This document shows positions 1-12,000 of a stretch of 64,000 nucleotides of DNA, in pieces. Source of the DNA: Effrenium voratum. Lineage: Eukaryota; Sar; Dinophyceae; Suessiales; Symbiodiniaceae. Within the stretch, counting starts at the first letter, position 1. Each line of letters opens with the position of its first letter. The notes beneath the pieces were generated by a model. That model was not told the DNA's origin and made no database searches. It saw nothing but the letters and a program-made list of their open reading frames with translations. Location: positions 446,501-510,500 of the forward strand of contig CAUJNA010003295.1 of assembly GCA_963377175.1 (NCBI GenBank), written 5' to 3'. Made by a program: the position numbers and the translations under genes.

Positions 1-170
1 GTGGAATCCGTGAGAACTAGTGTCTCGAAGTGGAAAACACGCAGCCTGAGAGGAGACATGCACAGGTTGAACACGGGATATTTATGCCTGGAAGTGGCTG
101 CTGCAGGAGGAACAGTTGCTACCTTTGAACCCCTCTTGAAACTTCGGGATTGATATCATTGTAACTTCAC

Positions 171-2002
171 TTGATGTTCCCCCGGCTCTGGCCCCTCCTG
201 CATCACGGCCATGAAGAAGGCGTTGGCCTTGGGCCGCCGCACGCAGAGCTGGCGGTCCGCCTTCGCCTCCAAGAGCAGCTGGGCGATCTCCGGGTTGCCC
301 CCCCACGCGGCGATGTGCAGCGCCGAGTGGCCCCGGAAGGTGGTCACGTCCACCGAGGCCCGGGCCTTTCAGTCTCTTGCCACGTCTTTCCGCCGACCGC
401 TTTTCCAGTCTTGAGACGTGGGGATTTTAACCCAAGCCTGGGTCCTGCAGACCATAAAACAAAAGCCCAAGACTCGCCCACGCAAAGCCCGAAGACAGCC
501 CTACTGCTAGCACACCACTTCACCAACCAATCGGCTTTTGCGGCACTGGTTGCTACAGGACCGAGCCGGTGGTCAGCCCAAAAAGCCTTGCCAGTGCAAC
601 TGCCCAAAGATGACGAGACAAATGCCGAGTAATTACAAATCGCAATCGCCCACCTCATCCGCACATCAAGAAGAGAACGCGACATTTAAAACAAAAAATA
701 AAATAAACTGCCAAACCCCAGAAGCTTGCCTGCAGAAGCCTCTGCACCATCTGGTGGTTCCCGAGGGCTGAGGCAATGTGCAAGCTGGTGCCCCCATAGT
801 CCAGGTTCGCACGATCCACATCGCTCCTCTCGAGAAAGCCTTTGAATTGGTTTGACTCTGCCTTCGGTTTCGGCCTGACGGCTTGCAGCTTGGATTTCAT
901 GTAGGCCCTTCAGCATGCACGCACGCGCGCGGGCGCGCACACACACACACACACACCACGCGCCAATCATGGATACGCCACCAACCAAAAAGGTATCCAG
1001 GCACAGCACCTTGAAAGAAGTCGTCCATGTCTCACAAGTTCGCCCTACCTGCGCTTCTCCTGTATCGCAGCAACTCTGACAGGATCTCCAGCTGGTTGGT
1101 CTCGGCTGCCATCAGCAAGGCCGTGGTACCGGTGGACGTGCTCCGCTCCACCTTTCGATCAGGTGCGAGCCTCCCTTACCAGTGGGTGTGCGCTACTGTT
1201 GCCGTTTGGTGTAGCTGCTTGCGGGATGAGCTCAAAGTACCTCTCTTGGATGCCAGTTGCCGCCCTACAAGCATAAACACCGATTGGCGATGTTGCTCCC
1301 CAATGCAGTGCATTGGCCATCCATCAATACACGCAACAAAAGGAAGTACCTCAGGTCTTCCCAGAACTTGCAGCACATGCAGCGCTAGAATCCTGCATGC
1401 CGGCTTCGCACCTAGAACAAACGCGACCTCCAGTGATTGAGAGATGAGCTGCAAGATAACTGACCTGCCAATCAATGGAATCCGTCCTCGAATTCAAATT
1501 CCTCAGATCATCTCGAGGTTTCTTTCTGTGGGCACGGTGACGGCCAGCCGGGCCTCGGCACGGGCCTCCAACAGGAGCCTGGCAACCACAGCCTGGCAAA
1601 GGGTCATGGGCACACGCAGCCCGCTTTGCATGCGGGTACACACCGTGCTAGATATGTATTGTGTGGCTTGCGAAAGTCACCTCACACACCAACCACTGCA
1701 ATACCTAAGGACATAAACTGAACCCTCACCCTCATGGAGCGAGGGCAGCTTTGAACATTCCGACCTGGTGATGCTCTGCTGCTGCGATGAGGGCTGTGGC
1801 ACCCTCGGCCGTCTGGTCCACATCGGCTCTGGCTTGCACCAGTCGGCGCACAATATCAGCGTTCTCCTCGTCCGTGGCCACAGCTGCGTAGAGAGGTGTC
1901 GTCCCGTCCTCCGCTGCCAGATTGACGTTCGCCGCTCTCCTTAGCCAGGACCAAGGGCACTCCTTTCTTTATTGGGTCAGAAAACCGCAAGGACCTTCAC
2001 AG

Positions 2003-2035
<33 letters not shown>

Positions 2036-5000
2036 ATTGGAGCTGCGACGAGCAGCCAGCAGCCTATCACTGGCATGATCTTTGTTTGCATTCTCAACAA
2101 GTGGAAATGAAGAAGCGAAAACGAAGTGCACACAAAGATGTTGAGAAGACTGCCATCATCGTAAAACGTCCCTGAGTCTATTTCCATGACCCATTGTTGG
2201 AGAGAAGGTAAGGGGCCCACTGCTAAAGCTGGGTTTCCTGCACAAGCGCTCCACCAGCTCGTAATGGCCCAAGCCAGCGGCCCAGTGAAGCGCAGTCATC
2301 TGCCGGGGCCCAGCAGCGTTGATGTCGACCTGGGCCTCGCACAAGTACCGCAGCGCCTGCGCATCGCCAAGCTTGGTCGCAGACAGCAGCGGCGACACGC
2401 CCTCTGCAGCCTTGTTGACGTCTGCTTGGAGGGTGCAAAGTAGTTGCACCACGTCCGCCCTGCTGTGCGCAATAGCCAAGTGCAAGGGGGTGGCCCCGCC
2501 CTCCCCTGCAAAGTTGACGTCGGCGCGCCCACGCGCCAGGCGCTGCACGATGGTGCAGTGCCCATGCTCGGCAGCGATCATCAACGAGGTGAGGCGCCCG
2601 GGGCATATGAGATTCGCATCCGCCCGCGCTCGCAAGAGGTGCGTCACCACCTGGTTGTTGCCCTTCCTGGCTGCAAGGGCCAAAGGCGTCAGCTGCTCCA
2701 GCGTCGTCAGGGCCTGGTTAGGATCAGCCATAGCATAGCACAGCAGGTACACGATAGCCTCGTGGCCACCCTCCGTGGCCAGCAACAAAGGCCCTGCGCC
2801 CATGTCGGCAGTGGCCTGGTTCACGCTGGCGCCAAAGGCCACCAAACAGCGAGCGATGTCCAAATACCCACAGGTAGCCGCCATGATCAACGGCGAATCC
2901 TGGGAGGAGTCCGTCTTGGCCTTGTTCACCGAAGCCCTTGCCCCGCACAGGTTTTGGACCACCTCGATGTGGTTCCCCACCGTGGCCACGAACAAGGGGG
3001 TTTGCCCGGTGTCTGTGGTGCACTTGTTGGTGTCCGCCTTCCTGTGACCTTTCATCTGCTCAAAACGTCAATCCATCAACAAATAGACATATTCAAGCAC
3101 ATCCTGACAAAAGCAACTGAGGGAAAAATGGACTCTCCGCCATGATATCTACTAAGCCGACTGGGTAAATACAAAACATTGTCAATGACCGCGGCTTCTT
3201 CTTCTTCTTCTTCTGCTTCTTCTTCTTCTGCAACTACTAGTAGGACTACTTGCTACTAGTTCACCCGTGCCCACCAAACCAAAGAAAAAACCACTCGCTG
3301 TCCGAGGTTGTCGCTAAAACCCAAAAATCGAAGAACCCAAGACCAGCCAACCGTGAAACACCTTTGCACAACACAAACACGTGAATTATCTCTCGTGCCA
3401 TGTCAGGTTGGGAATCTTTAAGCCAACTCACCCATTCACCCACACACCGCAATAAATAGCCAATTAACTGATAAGCTAGGAGCTCTGGCTGTGTGGGTAC
3501 ACTGGCTGAGTAGGGAGACAAACAAAACGATCAAGAACTCTGAAGTCCGAAGTCCGAAGTCCGAAGTCCGAGGCGCAAAGCAGCTGCACGACGTCCTGCT
3601 GCCGGCTGGCCGCCGCCATGTACAGCGCCGTGGCTCCGCCGAAGTCCATCGCGCGGTCGATGTCCGCCTGCCCGTCCAGCAGCGCCTGTCGAGTCGCAGG
3701 AATCCCTAAAACAGGCAGGAATCCACACAGCCAGACCAAAGCATCCCTAAAACAGGCGGCAACACACACACACACACAAAAAAAAAAAAAATGCACGGCA
3801 CAAGTGCAACGTAAATCAAGGTGCAATTGAGCAAAAACTCCAAACGGGAGGCATTTAGACGCCTGCACCGCTAGCTTGTGCCCCTGCTGCGCCGCCGCAA
3901 TCAATGGAGTGGACCCATCGCTGGTGGCAGTATGGTCCACCTGCGCCTTGGCCAGCAGAAGGGTCTTGATGGCCTCCTGGCGTCCAAACAGCGCTGCCAT
4001 GTACCTCAGAGGCGACCGATTGGACGAAGTTTTTGGGTTTCTTGAAAACAAGGAAGGCTGGTCCTGGCATGGGGAAACTTGGCAGCTTGCACAAAGGGAA
4101 GTTAGCAACGGAAAACGTGTTGCTTAGAGAAGCCCTTTCGGGCGCGAATGCAAGATAGGAAAGCCTTGTACAACCTGGCCCCAGGCGGGGCACAAAGGAG
4201 TGGCGCCCGTAAGCAGGGAAAGCTCACACCTCTCGCAGTGTTGGGCTTGCTCCTCCTGCACCAAGCCGTCGGTGATGCCTTCTTCCGGGCCCTGACTGTT
4301 AGCGGTTTGCAGATGCGCCGCCTCTTCGTCCACGTCCGGATCTTTGCGCAGCGCTTCGGATTCCTCTTCGGGCACGTCCACGCCCTCGCTCTCGTGCAGG
4401 CACTTCAGCCCTTCCCGCGTCACCACCTCATTCACGGCGGCACCACTCCGGCACAGGCGTGCAACAATGGCCTCGTGCCCATTCCGGGCGGCAACGTGCA
4501 AAATCATCGCCGGCAGCTTCACTTTGCCCACTCGCCTCTCTTCGTCACAAAGCACGTCCACCACGGCGGAATGGCCACACAGGGCCGCCATCATCAGTGC
4601 AGTGCTGGACGGCTTGTTGGCTACCGAGCTCTTGTCTGCTCTGGCCTGGCACAGAAACTTCACCACTTCAGCCTTGCAGTTCAACACCGCCAGGTGCAAA
4701 GGAGTGGTCCCGATGTTGGAGATGCAGTTCAGCTCCGCCTTACTCTTCACCAGCCTGTCCACCAGTTCCAAGTGCCCGCCCATGGCCGCCATGTGTAGGG
4801 GCGTGGCACCTCCTGCAGCGCTGCGATTGAGGTCCGCCTTGGCCCCGCACAGGATCTTGGCGATCTCAAGGCGCCCGCCCCGGGCCACGATGAAGAGGGG
4901 CGTCCGTGCTGTGCGGTGCACGCTCTTGTCCATGTCTGCCCGCGACTGGCACAAGGCGCGCACCACGTCCGCATGGCCATTCAGCGATGCCATGTACAAG

Positions 5001-5879
5001 GGCGTGGCGTTGCTCGCTGCGGGCGCTTTGTTGATGTCCGCCCGCGCCTGACACAAGTGACGCACCACCGCAAGGAAGCCTTGAGCCGAGGCCAGGTAGA
5101 GAGCAGTCACATCCAGATCACCAGTGGTGACATCGAGGTCAGCCTGCACATTGCAGAGTAGCTGGACCACCGCTTCACAGCCTGCCGACGCGGCTGCATG
5201 CAGGGGCGTGAAGCAGTTCTCTGCCGTCAGAGGCACGTTCACCGCCCCGTTGGCCTCGATGAGCAACTTGGCCACATCGGTGTGGCCCTTGCGGCATGCC
5301 ATGTGCAGCAGGGTGCAGCCGCTGTCCGGCAAGGACTGGTTGGTGTCCGCCCGCGCCTCACACAAACACCGCACCACCTCGAGGTGTCCACCACGCGCAG
5401 CCAGGAACAAAGGCGTGATGCCCACCTGCAGGGGTGAGCCAGCCATCTGCTGAAACATGAAGAAACTAAGACAAAGGGTATTCGCAATAGATCCTTATCC
5501 CGGAGGGAACACAACCTCATTCATTTTATGCCCCTTCGATCTTCTGAACACTGTTGGATTTCCATTGACCCCGCAACAGCTTTGTTATTTGCTTTCCTCA
5601 GTCAAAACCACGCCACCCCCGGCCACGGCCTCCGGCAGCAGTGAGCCCCTGGCACCTTCTCTCAGAAACTTCGGGGGCTCCACCTCCGGCTTCTCCGTGG
5701 CCTTGGACAGGTCCGCGCGGCGCTGGCACAGGTACTGCACTACCTGCCGAAATCACCACCCTCCAAGCAGCAGGTTTCCACGATACACGTATGCATAATT
5801 GCGCGCATGCACGTATGTGCATCTGTATGGTGAGAGCATATGCATTCACATCCATTCACATTACGTAACTGAGCAAGCG

Positions 5880-5933
<54 letters not shown>

Positions 5934-5952
5934 GAAGCAAACACATATGGTC

Positions 5953-5984
<32 letters not shown>

Positions 5985-8375
5985 CAACGAACAAAGCATT
6001 AAAGCAAAACAAAAAAATAGCGCCCAAACAATGGGGATGATTTACCTACATATATATATACATATATATGTATATGCATATAAATATACCTCTATATATA
6101 TGTATATACATATATGTGGGAAATATGTATGGACGTACATTTGCCTACATACACATATATGCACGTCATACATATACCTATGCGAATTTGTGTGCGTGCG
6201 GGGCTATGGTATAAGTATTGGAAACCCTCTGGTGGATATCATTTAAGTGGAGATGTATGTCCACCGACGACTTTTGAAGGACCCCCCTATTAACACTCAA
6301 ACAGGTCCCTCTCTCAAGACGTGCATGGGTGAGCGCTCAGGCTGGGTGGGGAGTTGCTTGAAATTGTAGATACAGAATCCAGCCAATCCACAGTGTGAGG
6401 ACCAAGATCCTAGCAACTAGGTGTCAACGCAATCAAGCACCAAAATTATGGCCACATGTTTAAGAGCTACACATGATCATCAACCCTTGCCAAAACGGTG
6501 CATCACTAAATGATCTTTTCGCAAAACATAAAGTCTAAATTCCAAGAGCCTGAGAGGCGAGCTGAACCACTGTTACTTATACTCAAGCCTTCTTCAAATC
6601 TCGCTTTCCAGGGCCCGCTTTCTTGAACCAACTGGTCCCTGGCCTCCAAATGCCCGCCCTTGGCCGCCGCATGCAGTGGCACCAGCCCGGAGCCTCACTG
6701 GCCGCTCTGCCAATGTTTTGGGGATCCCCCCCATGGGGTGCCAGGTTTTAAAATAAGGCACGATCTTGGAGGGTCACAAGCTTCTAGAAACGGCTTCTTG
6801 GGTTGTTTCCTGACTCAAGCTACTGCCATTTGTGCTGCTTCGCCAGTATTCCGTTCACAGCCCCCAGGCATACCACAGTTCGCTTGAACAATTCAGGTTA
6901 GACTGGCTTGCAATGGAGCCGGCTTCAAGGCCACCGCTGGAACAGTCATGGCACTACTCGGCAGGAAAAAACTTGACTTCCATTAATTTCTCTGTTGCAG
7001 TAGTTTGCAGTCCGCGGCCGAACAGACAATGACCAAACAGGGCTGACAGGGCAGCGGAGGGTCCCACAAATTGTTCAGGAACACAAACAACTCCACGGGA
7101 AAACCACAATAATACAACATAAATCTCAATCTGGAAAGGTTTTCAGAAAGTGACGGCCATGGAAGCAGGGCACACCTTCTTTCTGCCTGTTGAGGTTGCC
7201 AGGGGAACCCCACCCAAACACAAAGAACAGTCAGAGGGTGACAATAGTTTGACCCCAATGTCGAAGGAAATTCGGCGCTTTGAGTCAACCTCAACAAGCG
7301 GAACGCTTTTGGAGCAAACCGCCCGTCGCTCCGGGCGCCGCGCCCATCAGCGCGCAGTCTACGTCCGCCTTCGCCGCGCACAGCGCCTGGACCGCCGCCA
7401 GCTGCCCCATCTCGGCGGCGGCAAAGAGCGGCGAGGCCCCCGTGAGGAAGGCGCCCTTGTCGGGGTCCGCGCGGGCCTTGCGGGAACGGACCGATATATC
7501 TCAAAAGTGGCCACAAGAAAGATGGCGCATTAGATTGGAGACATGCCCAGATTTGGGACGGCCCAGACACCCAGGGGTGCTGATTTGGCCCAAAAAACGC
7601 AAAATCGAGGATCCAGGCCCCTCAAGTCTTCGATGGTCATTCACCCCCTGCAGAAAGGCGATTCACGTTTTCTGCACTCATCTCCCGGTGGCTGCTTTGA
7701 GTTTGGCCCGTGTCTTGTCACTGCTCCAGAACGGCCCGTCAGTGTGCTTCAATGCAATGAGCCCTGCCTCGCACAACACTCGCACCACCCCCACATGGCC
7801 GCCTCAGAGTTGGGAGCGGAGGGCACAAGTGCAAATCTCGCCCAAGGCCCGTGCTGACTGTTTAGCACTCAGCTGGCGGAACAGGGACGGCAGGGATGTG
7901 ATGGCCTGCTCCCCTCCCCCACGGCCTAGCTGCCGCCGAGCAACATTCCGCCGCCACGTACAAGGGCGTCCGCTGCACCGAGTTCATTTCTTCGGAGCTG
8001 GCGATCGCGTGGAGGGGCAAGCTGATTGCATCCTGCCAGCGCGCAAGCAGCCCCACAAAGTCCCACAAATGTCTGCTGTGGATGTGTCAGGTCGAGTGGT
8101 CTCGAGTGAGGCTCATGTGAAAGTCCGAGAACATCATCTGCACCCGCAATTTCAGGGCGCAACTGTCCTGCCTTGTCCGCACCCGCCTTGCATAACAAGC
8201 GTGCGCTGATGGTGTGGCCTCAGATTTGTACCAATAGCAGGGCCATGCTAGTACAATCCTTTGGCGCTCGGAACAAGCCAAGCGACCCGCTTCGGCTGCC
8301 TTGTGGAGTGCGAACAGGCCTTTTGCAAGAGCGCGGTTCACATTCGTGCTGGACTTGAGGAACTTGAGAACCATC
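171..8375 (-). CDS. Multi-exon ankyrin-repeat protein gene, 3' end beyond the window
   Basis: Ankyrin repeats (TPLH-AA-GH-VV-LL-A-ADVN pattern) recur in minus-strand exon-sized blocks separated by non-coding sequence. Approximate blocks: 8,375-8,275; 8,220-8,165; 8,000-7,940; 7,790-7,745; 7,490-7,326; 6,700-6,640; 5,745-5,590; 5,432-4,230; 4,030-3,845; 3,712-3,570; 3,041-2,238; 1,937-1,735; 1,600-1,520; 1,165-1,070; 850-755; 355-171. Some blocks hold only half a repeat, so introns cut repeats at different points. At least 25 repeats are visible. Ankyrin arrays bind proteins; no catalytic domain is seen here. The last block (HSALHIAAWGG, NPEIAQLLLEAKAD) has no convincing terminus, so the gene probably continues past the left edge. 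It may be the 3' part of the U-box gene at 9-13.6 kb, or there may be two ankyrin genes. The family call is firm; the gene model is not. Confidence 0.8.
918..957. repeat. (GC/AC)n microsatellite
   Basis: A GCGC run passes into about nine AC units between two ankyrin exons. Confidence 0.9.
2003..2036. repeat. (CA)n microsatellite
   Basis: GCGC followed by about twelve CA units in an ankyrin-gene intron, very like the repeat at 918-957. Confidence 0.9.
2238..3041 (-). CDS. Ankyrin exon, about eight repeats
   Basis: A single exon of about 268 codons holds eight ankyrin repeats, from TGQTPLFVATVGNHIEVV to MTALHWAAGLGHYELVERL. The acceptor is CACAG|GAAGG at 3,041. The donor side is GTGCAG|GAAAC at 2,238, a GA-type donor if read literally. 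Linkers carry the ADVN/ADAN finger signature repeatedly. It belongs to the same gene as the neighbouring ankyrin blocks. Confidence 0.83.
3194..3231. repeat. (CTT)n microsatellite
   Basis: About twelve CTT triplets, two changed to CTG, in the intron before the 2,238-3,041 ankyrin exon. Confidence 0.9.
3542..3571. repeat. Heptamer GAAGTCC tandem repeat beside an ankyrin exon end
   Basis: Four perfect GAAGTCC units abut the 3' end of the ankyrin block at 3,712-3,570. On the coding strand the exon runs into GGACTTC units, so the donor site probably lies at or just before the repeat. Confidence 0.85.
3570..4030 (-). CDS. Two ankyrin exons
   Basis: Two minus-strand blocks are separated by a short intron. 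The upstream block (about 4,030-3,845) reads YMAALFGRQEAIKTLLLAKA and then STPLIAAAQQGHKLAV. The downstream block (about 3,712-3,570) reads LLDGQADIDRAMDFGG, ATALYMAAASRQQDVVQLL. The intron has a poly-A/AC tract at 3,763-3,791. Just past the second block is a perfect heptamer repeat (see the repeat at 3,542). Confidence 0.7.
4230..5432 (-). CDS. Large ankyrin exon, about ten repeats
   Basis: This is the longest clean exon in the window, about 400 codons. Ten consecutive repeats of 32-36 residues run from GITPLFLAARGGHLEVV to AMILHVAARNGHEAIV. They are followed by an acidic, non-repeat tail rich in Glu (VDVPEEESEALRKDPDVDEE). A likely acceptor is CTGCAG just before GTGGGCATC at 5,432, and a likely donor is AG|GTGTGAGC at 4,230. 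The repeats are diverged from one another, so this is an old array and not a recent amplification. Some repeats replace the usual G-H with C-K or G-R. The antiparallel reading frames here are open only because of GC-rich codon bias. Confidence 0.85.
5872..5932. repeat. (AGCA)n microsatellite
   Basis: About fifteen tetramer units in an ankyrin intron. Confidence 0.93.
5945..6185. repeat. TA/TATG-rich low-complexity tract
   Basis: ATAT/TACATA runs of about 240 bp follow the AGCA repeat. From about 6,190 to 6,620 no gene is seen. Confidence 0.85.
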
Positions 8376-9089
8376 TGGTAGTCCAAATCCTATGCGTGAT
8401 CAAAGCGGCAAGCTTGCTTATGTGGACTCCCTTAAGCTGTCGGATGCCTGTGCATGCGCTTCAGAACAAGCAAGGGGTTGAAGACGTTGTTTGGGGTGTG
8501 GCTGCCTGGGCCCCCCAGAGGTGCACACGCCCAAGACCGCCATGCACCGAGCTGGCTGAAGTGCAGCTAGGCAACACCCTTGGACTGGAATTTGGTCACG
8601 AGCTCCTGGCACATTTTTCGCATGCAAATGGCCAAGGGTGGATGATTCATGCCTGCCCTGGCTTTTGACGCAGAAACATTAATCATTCACAAGGTCACAG
8701 TGCCTAGTCGCCCTACGGTGGATGTCTTCACTGGTCAGCTGTTTTGCACTGTACTGTGGGGCAGTTCTTAGTACCCCCCCCCGGAACAAGTTGAGGGGTA
8801 GGGGAAAGCCCAAAGAAACCAAAAACAAGGGGCTTGATAGGACTTGGGCCAGCTACAGGGTTGATCGATTCCCCCAGCAAAATCCACAAACACATGCCTG
8901 CATTCGCCGTGTTTTTCCTTGTCCCTTTCGGGCAAAAGGATGAATCTGGGAACTTTTGTTAGCCTCATCTGACTTCATAGGCTCTTTCCATCAAACACGG
9001 AAGTGGGCTGGGAAAGTAGTCTTCCAAAACCCCTCCTGTCAGCTTCCTTGATTGTTGGAGGGAAGGTAACCCCTCGAGCTGATGCAAGC

Positions 9090-12000
9090 AAGCCGAGTCC
9101 TCGTTGCCAGAAGCCACCGCAATGGCGCAGTGCTTTGCCAGCTTCTCGCTCCTCTCTCTCCATGCAAGGAGCTTCCCGCGCCGGCGGAAGTGCCTGGCGG
9201 TCACAGGTACCGTTGATGACTGGCCCTGGCCTTTGGTTGTTTCAAGAACCCGCGCCCTGACACAAGGAGCCCTCGCCATGCCACCGACGTCGAAAAGGAA
9301 AAATCCCAGCATGCAAATCATGCTCACCAGAGGGTCCAATCACCCATTCATAGCTCTTCTTGCTATATGCCTTCTTGCTTTGGTCTTTAAACATCTTTAA
9401 ACCGCCCAAACCGTCTCCCCCTTTTTCTCCCATCTCGTGGCCTCTGCAGCTTTTGCGCGGCTTTCTCCCGGCCCGGCTGCAGCAGCAGAAACCTCTGCAC
9501 CACCAGGGCCGCCTCCTCCTGCAAACTGCGCTGCAACGCGTCCAGGTGCTGCCGTGCGCCGGACCTAAGTCAAAAGACCCTCGCAAAGCCAAAGGTGGTG
9601 TCCTTCTAAGGTCGTCCTTCCAAGTCATTTCCAAAAAGGCGCTGTCCTTGGGCCTTCAAACAAGCTGCAGGAAGTCTTGGTGCAAGCAGTTGAAATCAAT
9701 ATTTCGCGAGCCCAAGGACGAATTAGCTTCTGGTGAGGTCGGAAAAGCCCCACACAGCCATTCTGCCAAACCGGTTCCGTCATTGAGTTCTGCCTCTTTA
9801 GTTGCAGGCGGACAGGAAAAACAGGACTTTCCTGAACAGAGACAGCACTGACTCACGCGTCAGGATGACCCAGTGATTCCATTTATGCTGGTAACTGAGA
9901 GGACCACCCTGCACAAGCTAAAGCAGCTAAAGGAAGAAGGCTGGTTACCTGGCGGTTACCTAGTTTACCGGTACTGGCTCGCCACCTTGGGGAGGAAACC
10001 CTGATTCCTGTCAAGGAAATGTATTTGGGCTGCATCCAGGCTGCACCTCCGCCTGCAGCTCATCGATCCGAGCCTGCAGCTCATGCAAGGCTCAAAAACC
10101 CGATTGCGGGGCCCCGTCCTTGATACTAGCTGTCTTTTTGAAAAACTGACGCGCCAGTAAATGAGTGGAACGAAACTGGAACTGGTGCCAGCCAAAGTCC
10201 AACCAAAATAACCCAAACGTGACCTTCTCTCCTGTTCGAGAAAAGGGGAAGGGCTCCAATGATCCGACCACCTCACGCTAAGCAGACCGAGCACTGACCC
10301 CGTTTGCAGCGCCTGGCTTGCGTCGATGGACCCCTGCAGGGCCTGAGCACACCGGAGCTCCCAACCGACCGCGGTTCGCTGAATAATCACCGAGCGGCGT
10401 CCAACGCCAGGCGACCGGCCAACAGGCGCCGGTCAGGCAACTTGTCCTCCAGCTTCCCCTTCTTCTCCAGCCTGCCGCGAGGTTTTCCGTTAGCAGTGCC
10501 TTAGAGGGTTGCAAACCTGTCCAAGACAAAGCAAGGGTTTTTGGCCCTTGATCAAGTGTCTCTATATATATATATAATAATAATAATAATATTAATAATA
10601 ATAATAATAGTAATAATAATAATAATGATATATGCAGCGGTTGCCTGCCCCAATTTTCCTCAGGACTATCTTAGAAGGTGGTCCGATGGGGAAGAACTCA
10701 TCGCATCGCTCATGGTTCTCAGATCACTTCCGATCCTCGGCAAGCAAGCCATGACCATGTCATTGACAGCATGGATTCCTCCGACTGCCTCCTCTTCAAT
10801 TTCCGCTCCACCAACACGGCTACCTCTGCACGTTGGCGCATGCTGCTGAAACCTGGGGCCGGCGGACAAGGATGTGGAACCAAAGAGCGATCTTCCGTGA
10901 TTTCAGCAAAATGCGATTGCTCAGTGTTTCAAGCATCCAATGCATGGGCACCATAGGTATGAGCACCCTTCGATTTAAAAGAGCGCGGGCCAAATGGTGG
11001 AAGTGTAAACTGGATGTTCACAGCCTCTTGCCCACCTCAGCTTGCTGCTTGTTCAGATAGAGGTTTAGAACTACTTGTCAAAATACCTTGCACCCTGCTT
11101 CAGCTGGCAGGCCAAATGTTGAAGCTGAAATTATGATCACTTGCAAGGAAAGGACCTGCGACGTTGGACGTTGGTTCCATTCATGAGACGGAATCCTCGC
11201 CCTTTTCACGCGAAGCCAGAAGCCAATCCAACATGCTCGGCCAAAGCAGTCTCTTGTTTCCGTTCCTGCTGCAGCTGGAATCCCAGAGCTTCACTGCGGT
11301 TTGCACTTTCTATCCTCTCCGAGAGGCCCTCCACTCTCTTTTGAGCAAAACAAGGAGAGCCATGGCATTGACAAGCCCGATGTCAAATTGCCCAGGCGAG
11401 TGGCTGTCTTCAAATGAGTTCCCGGATTCTTGCTCCGCCACCGTCACGCAGCCTTGCTGCCTGCACAGAAACCAGGAGCGCCAATGCCAACCCTAATCCA
11501 AGGGAACCTAGCATCATGTAGTTGCCACTTGCCACTGAAAGAACCATCAGCATCCATCAGCTGCCAAATGTCCAATTCACAGGGCGACCCCTCGGCCTCA
11601 GGAACCTCTCGGTGGCCGCACGGAAGGGTTGGATCCTCAACAGCTTTGTGTGGGCCAACTCCTCCCCTGTGCATGGCGAAAGCCTCAGCTGCCCCCCCCT
11701 CCGCCCCTGCAGCGGGATGCGCACGAACACCAGCACCCCCCCCTCCGCCCCTGCAGCGGGATGCGCACGAACACCAGCACCACGACAAAATACCCATCAG
11801 GAGTTCTACAGTCAACCCCCCTAGGCTCAAAAACAAAAGCCAGCAACACCCTCTCGAACTTTCAATTCCTTCCTGGCCCTTCTTTGCAGGACGATCTCTT
11901 GTAAACTCAAGCCCCCGCAAAATTTTGCACATCTCCTGCCCTTGTTTTCCCCCTGCCCAAAGGACCTGGACATTTGGCCTTCAACGGTCCCAACCGGGAG

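Noticed and set aside
7280..8209. 309-codon plus-strand open frame
   Set aside because: It is the antiparallel shadow of minus-strand ankyrin exons; the translation has no domain and odd composition.
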